Shown piece after piece: positions 7,315-12,778 of a DNA stretch of 13,506 nt. Under the pieces are notes generated by a model. That model saw only the letters and a list, made by a program, of their open reading frames with translations, was not told the DNA's origin and searched no databases. Both the position numbers and the translations under genes were made by a program. Position 1 is the stretch's first letter, and every line of letters begins with the position of its first letter. The DNA comes from CAZKEG01 sp964601575 (GTDB taxonomy: Bacteria > Desulfobacterota > Thermodesulfobacteria > Thermodesulfobacteriales > Thermodesulfatatoraceae): assembly GCA_964601575.1 (NCBI GenBank), contig CAZROA010000088.1:1-13506 (forward strand), given 5' to 3'.

Positions 7315-8399
7315 GGGCTAAATACCTTCTTTTCCCAATGGGTAAAAGAGGCAATGGCCAATTGACGTAATAGGTGGTCGGCTAAGGTCAGCCTTACCAT
7401 GGCCTGGCACACCGGAACGATACGCGGGATGGCTGAAGCATCATGACGGCCTCCGACACGGATCTTGGTCGGTTGGCCGTGGATATCGATGGTCTCTTGT
7501 TCTTGGCTGATGCTGGGGATGGGTTTTACCGCTACCCGACAGATAATCTCGTCTCCATTAGAGATACCGGCCAAGATACCTCCGGCGTGGTTGGTCTTAA
7601 ATCCTTGAGGAGTAATAGGGTCGTTGTGCTCTGAGCCAAGCATCTCTGCGGCAGCAAACCCAGCACCGATCTCGACCCCTTTCACCGCCCCGATACTCAT
7701 CAAGGCCTTGGCCAAGTCGGCATCAAGCTTGTCAAAGACCGGCTCTCCGAGGCCGGCTGGTACCCCTCGGGCGACGATCTCAACGATGCCTCCTATAGAG
7801 TCTCCCTGGGCCCGCACCTCTTTGACCCGCTCCTCCATCAAGGGTAAGGCCTCTGGGTCAGGACAGAAGAGGCGATTTTGATAGACAAACGAAAGATCTC
7901 TTTTCTTGGCTCGTACTCCACCAAGGGCCATAGTATAGGCGATGACCTCGATGCCAAATTCTTCAAGGAGCCTCTTGGCTACAGCCCCTGCCGCCACGCG
8001 GGCCACGGTCTCTCTTCCACTTGATCGGCCACCACCCCGCCAATCCCTAAGGCCGTATTTCCAGAGATAGGTGCAATCTCCGTGTCCCGGACGGAAGAGA
8101 TCTTTAATGGGTTCATAGGCCGAAGGACGGGCGTCTTTATTATAGACGACCATCGCAATAGGCATCCCTGTGGTGCGGCCCTCAAAGACCCCGGAAAGGA
8201 TCTGCACGCGATCCGGTTCTTTCCGAGGAGTCTCCCCAGGAGATTTACCTGGGCGGCGGCGGTCAAGTTCTTCTTGGATATAGGTCTCGTCTAAGGTAAG
8301 CCCCGGGGGGCAGCCATCCACCACCGCCCCTAAGGCCACGCCATGAGATTCACCAAAGGTGGTTACGCGAAAACATTGGCCAAAGGTATTTCCCGGCAA
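7311..8399 (-). CDS. aroC: Chorismate synthase
   Basis: Converts 5-enolpyruvylshikimate-3-phosphate to chorismate, the last shikimate-pathway step, using reduced FMN. The 362-residue protein carries the family signatures: GESHG (16-20, with conserved His19), FRPGHGD (102-108, His106), RGGGRSSGRETVAR (121-134), DPITPQGFKTNHAGG (260-274), KPIPSI (292-297) and GRHDASAIPRIVPV (317-330). No motif is missing. The start is TTG, supported by AGGAGGT 5 nt upstream and by the usual FG-x-FRVTTFGESHG beginning. No ATG lies near that site in frame. It is the first gene of a tight operon with a FliL-like and a DsrE-like gene, overlapping the next by 4 nt. No other shikimate genes are present. It is divergent from the FmdB gene across 108 nt. 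Confidence 0.97.
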   Translation of the reverse strand: MPGNTFGQCFRVTTFGESHGVALGAVVDGCPPGLTLDETYIQEELDRRRPGKSPGETPRKEPDRVQILSGVFEGRTTGMPIAMVVYNKDARPSAYEPIKDLFRPGHGDCTYLWKYGLRDWRGGGRSSGRETVARVAAGAVAKRLLEEFGIEVIAYTMALGGVRAKKRDLSFVYQNRLFCPDPEALPLMEERVKEVRAQGDSIGGIVEIVARGVPAGLGEPVFDKLDADLAKALMSIGAVKGVEIGAGFAAAEMLGSEHNDPITPQGFKTNHAGGILAGISNGDEIICRVAVKPIPSISQEQETIDIHGQPTKIRVGGRHDASAIPRIVPVCQAMVRLTLADHLLRQLAIASFTHWEKKVFSP

Positions 8400-8404
8400 T
8401 TTTT

Positions 8405-8411
8405 ACCTCCT
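8405..8411 (-). promoter_or_regulatory. Ribosome binding site fixing the aroC TTG start
   Basis: On the minus strand AGGAGGT is followed by 5 nt (AAAAA) and then TTG at 8399-8397. This strong site decides a non-ATG start for aroC. Confidence 0.8.
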
Positions 8412-8426
8412 ATGATTTGCAGAACA

Positions 8427-8454
8427 TTGACTTTTTCTGGTTTATCTTTAATAG
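8427..8454 (+). promoter_or_regulatory. Candidate promoter of the FmdB-YkgJ pair
   Basis: TTGACT (8427-8432), 16 nt, then TAATAG (8449-8454). Only the -35 is a good match (5 of 6). The -10 and its leading bases (CTTTAATAG) repeat the arrangement found before the DUF62 gene at 1093-1120. Transcription would begin near 8461, leaving a leader of about 47 nt with a strong AAGGAGG at 8496-8502. Confidence 0.35.
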
Positions 8455-8507
8455 ATTAGCAGGCTTGAGCCAGTTTGGGAGCCTAATTTTGGGCGAAGGA
8501 GGGCAAG

Positions 8508-8747
8508 ATGCCCATCTATGAGTTTGTTTGTGAAGATTGTAAACATGAATTCGAGACCCTGGTACGTAATCGAGATGAAATTTCAAGCCTCACCTGTCCT
8601 AAATGTAAGAGCCCACGTCTCAAGCGCCTGATGAGTGTGGCCACGGCCATTGTTAGTGACGGCGGGCCGAGCAAACCGACTATAGAGACCCACAAGTGTG
8701 AGACCGGTACTTGTGCCGCGCTTAACCTCCCCGGGCATTCGCGTTAG
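8508..8747 (+). CDS. FmdB-type zinc-ribbon protein
   Basis: A 79-residue protein whose first ~45 residues are the FmdB/CxxC regulatory-type zinc ribbon: MPIYEFVCEDCKHEFE with C8 and C11, then LTCPKCKS with C30 and C33. The name comes from a putative regulator next to formamidase in Methylophilus. For most members the function is unknown. Beyond the ribbon are a flexible stretch and a second cysteine group, HKCETGTC (62-69), with two Cys and one His. AAGGAGG lies 5 nt before the ATG. The downstream YkgJ-type gene begins 2 nt after the stop, so the two are surely co-transcribed. Zinc binding is inferred from the cysteine spacing. A regulatory role is only a family label. Confidence 0.88.
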   Translation: MPIYEFVCEDCKHEFETLVRNRDEISSLTCPKCKSPRLKRLMSVATAIVSDGGPSKPTIETHKCETGTCAALNLPGHSR

Positions 8748-8749
8748 CC

Positions 8750-9328
8750 ATGAAGGCTCTTTGGCAAGGATTGGAAGAGCTCTTTCAAGAGGTAGACGCG
8801 GCCTTCAGGGAGACGAAGCGAAAGTTTCCTAAAGAGGTTCGTTGTAAGCCAGGGTGTGTTGATTGTTGTTACGCCTTGTTTGATCTCTCTCTGGCCGAGG
8901 CCTTTTTGATCCACCGCGAATTCCGAAAGCAGCCCCGCAAGGTCAGGCGTGATGTCTTTCGGCGCCTTGAAAAATACGAAAAAGAATGGTCTAAAAAGGC
9001 CCCGGAGGTGATCACCCCCTTTGTCCTTTCCATGGTCAAGATTCGCTGTCCGCTTCTCGATGACCGCAAGCGGTGTGTCCTTTATGAAGTCCGCCCGGTG
9101 ACCTGTCGCCTCTACGGCATCCCGGTAGAGATAGGCGGAGAGACCTTTGTCTGTGGGCACTCTGGTTTTGAGCCTGGGCGCAAGTATCCCACGGTGCTCT
9201 TTGGCAAAGTGCAAGAAAAATTGGCCCAACTTTCAGACAAAATTGTAGACCAAGGGGGGCGTCTAAGAATCTCTCTCCCCAATGCCCTCCGAGGGCTTTT
9301 CCCCGCGGTCCATCTGCTGGCGGAGTGA
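8750..9328 (+). CDS. YkgJ-family cysteine-cluster protein
   Basis: A 192-residue cytoplasmic protein of the CxxCxxCC (putative zinc- or iron-chelating) family. The cluster here is C32-x3-C36-x2-C39-C40, followed by C100 (IRCPLLD), C109 (RCVLYEVRP), C119 (PVTCRLYG) and C135, giving eight cysteines in the pattern C...CxLY..RPxxCR typical of the family. The metal (zinc, iron or an iron-sulfur cluster) is unknown. Some relatives include FliB, the flagellin lysine methylase, but the family is broad and that role is not shown here. The ATG sits 2 nt after the FmdB stop and lacks a good ribosome site, so coupled translation is likely. The last 66 nt lie opposite the end of the converging TPR gene, and a short hairpin with four T lies inside this overlap. 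Confidence 0.87.
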   Translation: MKALWQGLEELFQEVDAAFRETKRKFPKEVRCKPGCVDCCYALFDLSLAEAFLIHREFRKQPRKVRRDVFRRLEKYEKEWSKKAPEVITPFVLSMVKIRCPLLDDRKRCVLYEVRPVTCRLYGIPVEIGGETFVCGHSGFEPGRKYPTVLFGKVQEKLAQLSDKIVDQGGRLRISLPNALRGLFPAVHLLAE

Positions 9329-9913
9329 TTGGATGGTGTTTGATACCAGTTCGGCCTGTTCTCGAGAGCCCATCCCTTTATAGATCTTGTGGGCCAGTTC
9401 ATAGGCCTCCAGGGCCACGTCCATTTTACCCTTATAGCGGTTAACATCGCCTATCCCAACCAAGGCCCGGGCCGCCCGATGGGCATCGCCGTATTTTTCA
9501 GCTATCTCCAGGGAACGATAAAGATAAGGCAGGGCGCGTTCGGGTTCGTTGGTCTTTTGAAAGACATAGACGATCTTTTCGCTCATAATGGCCGCCCCAA
9601 TCTCGTCTTCGAACTCCTCACAGATGTCTAAGGCCATTTTGTAAGGCTTTAAGGCCTTTTGAAAATTGCCACGCCAAAAATAGATGTCTCCGATCTTTTC
9701 AGAGGCATTGGCGGCCTCTCGAAAACGACCATGTTTAAGGAAGACCTCCAAAGAGGCCTCATACCGAGAAAGGGCATCGAGACTTCGGCCTTGAGCCCAC
9801 ATAATTTGGGCCTCTTTGTACCATTTTAAGGCCTCTTTCAAGTCTTCCGGCAAATTTTCTTCCTCCAGGGTCTTTTCTACCATTTTGAGTATTTGTTCTT
9901 CAGGATTTGACAT
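9263..9913 (-). CDS. TPR-repeat protein (downstream gene of the repeat operon)
   Basis: A 216-residue soluble protein built of tetratricopeptide repeats. About four to five helical pairs run from residue 25 to 195, recognised by the AL..Y..ALE spacing (DALSRYEASLEVF, KALKPYKMALDIC, RALPYLYRSLEIA, VALEAYELAHKIY) and by GDIYFWRGNFQKA and GDVNRYKGKMDVA linkers. The repeats are longer than 34 residues in places, as in TPR_12-type arrays with ~40-residue units. There is no signal peptide. It is the last gene of a three-gene minus operon, 17 nt after the zinc-HEAT gene, with CGGAG before its ATG. Its 3' end overlaps the YkgJ-family gene by 66 nt. TPR arrays bind proteins. The partner is unknown. 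Confidence 0.85.
   Translation of the reverse strand: MSNPEEQILKMVEKTLEEENLPEDLKEALKWYKEAQIMWAQGRSLDALSRYEASLEVFLKHGRFREAANASEKIGDIYFWRGNFQKALKPYKMALDICEEFEDEIGAAIMSEKIVYVFQKTNEPERALPYLYRSLEIAEKYGDAHRAARALVGIGDVNRYKGKMDVALEAYELAHKIYKGMGSREQAELVSNTIQSLRQQMDRGEKPSEGIGERDS
9284..9300 (+). terminator. Short hairpin with T-tract in a convergent overlap
   Basis: GCCCT (9284-9288), loop CCG, AGGGC (9292-9296), then TTTT. It has the form of a small intrinsic terminator on the plus strand but lies 28 nt before the YkgJ-family stop codon, so it would act inside the coding region. The stem is short and it may be coincidental. Confidence 0.22.
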
Positions 9914-9930
9914 CTTATGCTCCGGTAAAA

Positions 9931-11010
9931 TTATTCTTCTTCCAGTCTTTGTAAGGCCTCTTTGGCTAAAGCGGCCACGGTCGTCTCTATCAGGGACTTT
10001 TCCTCCGGAGAATACATACTAAGGGGAGTTTGGTCTTCGAGCAGGGCTTGAAGGGCCTTTTCGCCCTCTACGAGCCTGATACGCCCAACAGCCCAGGCCG
10101 CCAGCCCTCGCACGGTTGGGTCGTTATCTTCAAGTAATTTTAATAGCGGGAAGACCGATAGACGCCGAATGAGTTGCGGGTGTTTCTCACCGATGCGCCC
10201 CAGGGCCCACAGGGTCCCCGGACGGAATTCTGGATACTTGAGGAAGGCAAAGAGATTTCTGACAAAGAGTCCAAACCGATTAGGGGCCCGGCGGATGATT
10301 TCTCCCACGGTCTCCAGGGCCCCCCAGGCTGAGGCCGCTGAGTCAGCGCTGGCATAGATCAGGCGCTTGACTAGATCAGCGATCATTTCCGGGTGATCTT
10401 CAAGGAGCATCTGAGCCGCCTGGCCTAAAAGCATCACTGTCTGCCAGCGCAAAAGGGGATCGGCGCTATAAAGTACCTTTTGCAAGATGCGAAGGTTTAC
10501 CGGTTGATGCTGACAAAGGAGGAGCAGTTCCTTTTCTTGACCCTTTTGAATGAGTTCCTCAACCTCTCGTCGATGGAGACGGCGGGGTTTGATCTCTTCC
10601 GGGGGTCTTGGAGTTTGAGGCCTTTGGCTTCGGAGTTCTTTTAGTTGTTCAAGGGAGATATCCCGTATCTCATCGGCCAATTTCAGAAAATAAAGTACCC
10701 CGCGGATACCCAATTCCCGACGTTCTCTCTCGGAATAAAGGAGGTGCTCTCTTTGATCGTAGCCCTCCAAGATTACTTCCTTATAATCCTCTTCTGGGGA
10801 AAGCTCCCAAGCTAGATCCCAATCTCCTCCACAGGCCAGGGTCAAGGCCTCCACAAAGGCTGCTCCTTGGTTAAAACCGGTGACATCGCTTACATACACC
10901 GCTCCGCATTCGCAGATACCGGCATCAAAATCCGAGGTCTGAAAGCCGAGATCACGAGGTTTATCTACTGGCTGGCCACAAAAGGGACAAGTGACAGGCC
11001 TGCCAGGCAT
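9931..11010 (-). CDS. Zinc-ribbon plus HEAT-repeat protein, DVU0298-like
   Basis: A 359-residue soluble protein in three parts. Residues 1-40 hold a probable zinc ribbon (C8-x2-C11 in TCPFCGQ and C33-x-C35 in ICECGAVYVSD). Residues 41-150 are a charged, mostly helical region ending in a Pro/Arg-rich linker. Residues ~150-359 are HEAT-like repeats: DPLLRWQTVMLLGQAA, SAASAWGALETVGEIIRR, RPGTLWALGRIGEKHP and DPTVRGLAAWAVGRIR. The repeat block resembles the DVU0298 family of Desulfovibrio and relatives, of unknown function, by the order of the LRW, WGA-E-x-GEI and GxLWxxGR elements. It is the middle gene of a repeat-protein operon, starting 1 nt after the upstream TPR stop. Its ribosome site (GGAGGG) is formed by the last codons of that gene. 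PBS-lyase-type HEAT relatives exist, but a lyase role is not supported. Confidence 0.8.
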   Translation of the reverse strand: MPGRPVTCPFCGQPVDKPRDLGFQTSDFDAGICECGAVYVSDVTGFNQGAAFVEALTLACGGDWDLAWELSPEEDYKEVILEGYDQREHLLYSERERRELGIRGVLYFLKLADEIRDISLEQLKELRSQRPQTPRPPEEIKPRRLHRREVEELIQKGQEKELLLLCQHQPVNLRILQKVLYSADPLLRWQTVMLLGQAAQMLLEDHPEMIADLVKRLIYASADSAASAWGALETVGEIIRRAPNRFGLFVRNLFAFLKYPEFRPGTLWALGRIGEKHPQLIRRLSVFPLLKLLEDNDPTVRGLAAWAVGRIRLVEGEKALQALLEDQTPLSMYSPEEKSLIETTVAALAKEALQRLEEE

Positions 11011-11011
11011 G

Positions 11012-11617
11012 TTAGCCCCCCTCCATGATTTGTTCTTCTAAAGTTCTGTCTACCGGATAGCCAAGCCCTTTGGCCTTATCCAAAGCCTCGCGGGCCTTTT
11101 CTCTTTCACCTAAGTGATAATAGGCTACGGCCAGATTGTTATAGGCCATGGAAAACTCCGGATCTACCTCCAAGGCCTTCTGGCAGCAAGAAACGGCCTT
11201 TTCAAACTGACCTTCTTCCACATAGACCGTAGAAAGATTGACCAACAAAGGAGGCCACTCGGGTTTGATCTCCAAGGCCTTTTTGTAACATTCCTTGGCT
11301 TCAGAGAGATTGCCCAAATGAAAGTGGACCAGACCTAAGTTGACCAAGGCCTCTGCCGAGGAGGGGTAGATCTTTAGGGCGGTTTCAAATTGTTTCTTGG
11401 CGTGTTCCAGATAACCCACCTGGGCCAGGAGGGTGCCTAGATTGATGCGGGCCTCAAAGTTGGAAGGATCGATCTTAAGGAGACGTTTGAAGATAGAGAT
11501 GGCTTCTTCCAAGCGTTCTGCCTTCCAATAGGCTAGGGCTAACCGGTGGTGGGCGAAGACTGATTGGGGGTTTTCTTGCAGTTCTTTCTCCAAAATCTTG
11601 ATAGTTTGTTCATCCAT
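11012..11617 (-). CDS. TPR-repeat protein (first gene of the repeat operon)
   Basis: A 201-residue soluble protein consisting almost entirely of five consecutive canonical 34-residue TPR units from about residue 19 to 188. They have regular W/Y-LG-Y-A-F/P positions, such as LALAYWKAERLEEAISIFKR, LGLVHFHLGNLSEAKECYKK and LAVAYYHLGEREKAREALDK, and end in a short helix (TLEEQIMEGG). It has no signal peptide, so it is a cytoplasmic protein-binding scaffold of unknown partner. AGGAGG 5 nt upstream fixes the ATG at 11617. A longer reading from a TTG at 11680 would begin upstream of the likely transcription start. Transcription probably comes from the promoter at 11672-11644. The zinc-HEAT gene follows after 1 nt. 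TPR proteins of this form are common, so orthology cannot be assigned by eye. Confidence 0.87.
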   Translation of the reverse strand: MDEQTIKILEKELQENPQSVFAHHRLALAYWKAERLEEAISIFKRLLKIDPSNFEARINLGTLLAQVGYLEHAKKQFETALKIYPSSAEALVNLGLVHFHLGNLSEAKECYKKALEIKPEWPPLLVNLSTVYVEEGQFEKAVSCCQKALEVDPEFSMAYNNLAVAYYHLGEREKAREALDKAKGLGYPVDRTLEEQIMEGG

Positions 11618-11622
11618 GTAGG

Positions 11623-11628
11623 CCTCCT
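11623..11628 (-). promoter_or_regulatory. Ribosome binding site fixing the TPR start
   Basis: AGGAGG on the minus strand, 5 nt before the ATG at 11617-11615. It places the start 21 codons inside the longest open frame. Confidence 0.75.
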
Positions 11629-11643
11629 TTTGGTTGGCTTCTG

Positions 11644-11672
11644 AGTGTAGTAGGGCCTCTCCATCTTGACAA
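11644..11672 (-). promoter_or_regulatory. Promoter candidate of the TPR-HEAT-TPR operon
   Basis: On the minus strand TTGTCA (11672-11667, 5 of 6 matches) is separated by exactly 17 nt from TACACT (11649-11644, 4 of 6). Initiation near 11637 would give a leader of about 20 nt containing the AGGAGG ribosome site, a normal short leader. It is the best sigma-70-type match I found in the window. Confidence 0.55.
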
Positions 11673-11725
11673 GATACCAAACTTGATCATCTTTGCGGCA
11701 GATATTTTTACCTTGAGCCGGAAAA

Positions 11726-12778
11726 ATGAAAAGTCAGACATTGCTTCGAGGGCTATTTATCCTGTGGTGCTTGGTTTATTTAGGGGCCTGGTACTATGAA
11801 CTCACTCTCCCAGCAGCCTTTCCCGGAGAGAAAGTGACCCCCAAGATCGTCTATCTTCCTCCAGGTACACCTTTTAAGCGTGTGGCTCAAATCTTGGCGG
11901 AAAAAGGGATCATTCGGAGTCCCTTGGGCTTTACCATCGAGGCCTTGCGTTTAGGGCTTATTAATCAACTCAAGGCCGGAGAATACCAACTCGATCCTCG
12001 AAAGTCTCCGTCAGAGATCCTTAAAATATTGGCCGAGGGGCGGGTCCTTACCCATATGGTGACCATCCCCGAGGGCTATAACCTTTGGGAGATCGCTGAT
12101 CTCCTTGACCAAGCCGGTCTTGTCTCCCGCAAGGCCTTTTTGGCCGCGGCCTCTGATGAGAAGCTCCTTAAAAAACTTCACCTTCCAGGGCCCACTGCCG
12201 AAGGCTATCTCTTCCCTGATACCTATGCCTTTTACAAGGATATGACCCCCGAGGAAATCATTACCCGGATGGTCAACCAATTTTGGAAGGTCTGGGAGGA
12301 ATTTGCCCCACGGGCCAAGGAACTGGGGCTCAGCGTGCAACAAGTGATCACTCTTGCCTCTATTGTGGAGAAAGAGGCCATGGTCCCTCAAGAACGGGCC
12401 CTTATTGCCGGTGTCTTCTGGAATCGTCTCAAAAGGGGAATGCCCCTTCAGGCTGATCCCACGGTTAGATACGCCTTAAAAAAATTTAGACGCCCCCTTT
12501 ATCGAAGGGACCTTCAAGTCAAGAATCCTTACAATACTTATCTCTATCCCGGTCTCCCCCCAGGGCCTATTTGTAATCCAGGACGAGAGGCCATTCGGGC
12601 GGTGCTCTACCCAGCCAAGACCAAATATCTCTATTTTGTGGCCATGGGCAATGGGAGACATTATTTTTCGCACACCCTAAGAGAACACCTTCGAGCGGTC
12701 AGACGCTACCGAAAGGGTCTTTATCATCGATCTTCGGGGTCTGCCCCCTCTAAAGAGAAGCAGACCCCAAGGGATTAA
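11726..12778 (+). CDS. mltG: Endolytic murein transglycosylase MltG (YceG-like)
   Basis: Cleaves nascent peptidoglycan strands at the inner membrane and is thought to end glycan synthesis. The 350-residue protein has one N-terminal membrane segment (about 5-22) with the rest periplasmic. A LysM-like part follows: IVYLPPGTPFKRVAQILAEK (41-60), then LKAGEYQLDP (82-91). The catalytic YceG domain has IPEGYNLWEIA (114-124), LFPDTYAF (162-169), LASIVEKEA (210-218, with the catalytic Glu at 215 or 217), LQADPTVRYAL (241-251), NPYNTYLYPGLPPGPICNPG and YLYFVAMGNGRHYFSHTL. All family motifs are present. The ribosome site is weak. The gene is divergent from the TPR operon across 108 nt, and its stop interlocks with the flgE stop in the palindrome TTAA. 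A hairpin lies in its last codons. Many bacteria pair mltG with tmk or holB; those neighbours are absent here. Confidence 0.95.
   Translation: MKSQTLLRGLFILWCLVYLGAWYYELTLPAAFPGEKVTPKIVYLPPGTPFKRVAQILAEKGIIRSPLGFTIEALRLGLINQLKAGEYQLDPRKSPSEILKILAEGRVLTHMVTIPEGYNLWEIADLLDQAGLVSRKAFLAAASDEKLLKKLHLPGPTAEGYLFPDTYAFYKDMTPEEIITRMVNQFWKVWEEFAPRAKELGLSVQQVITLASIVEKEAMVPQERALIAGVFWNRLKRGMPLQADPTVRYALKKFRRPLYRRDLQVKNPYNTYLYPGLPPGPICNPGREAIRAVLYPAKTKYLYFVAMGNGRHYFSHTLREHLRAVRRYRKGLYHRSSGSAPSKEKQTPRD
12736..12768. terminator. Hairpin at the mltG/flgE convergent junction
   Basis: A perfect 9-bp inverted repeat, GGGGTCTGC (12736-12744) and GCAGACCCC (12760-12768), has a 15-nt loop that itself can pair CTC with GAG. 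It lies in the last codons of mltG and just past the flgE stop (12775). There is no T-tract on either side, so it is not a classical intrinsic terminator. It could still stop or stabilise transcripts from both directions. Confidence 0.35.

Noticed and set aside
8461..8484. AGGCT...AGCCT inverted repeat in the aroC-FmdB gap
   Set aside because: The stem is only 5 bp with a 14-nt loop, competing short pairings exist, and it lies in a leader rather than at a gene end.
8744..9229. A 161-codon minus-strand open frame opposite the YkgJ-family gene
   Set aside because: It lies wholly antisense to a gene with eight family cysteines, shows no recognisable motif, and its composition is what a mirrored frame would give.
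9263..11617. Frequent AAGGCC / AGGCCT words looking like a dispersed repeat
   Set aside because: They fall in frame on Lys-Ala and Glu-Ala codon pairs of the TPR and other genes, so codon preference and repeat-protein composition explain them.
11618..11680. Longer TPR start at TTG 11680
   Set aside because: It lies upstream of the predicted transcription start and lacks a ribosome site, whereas ATG 11617 has AGGAGG at ideal spacing.
12011..12391. A 126-codon minus-strand frame inside mltG
   Set aside because: It is antisense to the conserved catalytic region of MltG and has no ribosome site or domain.
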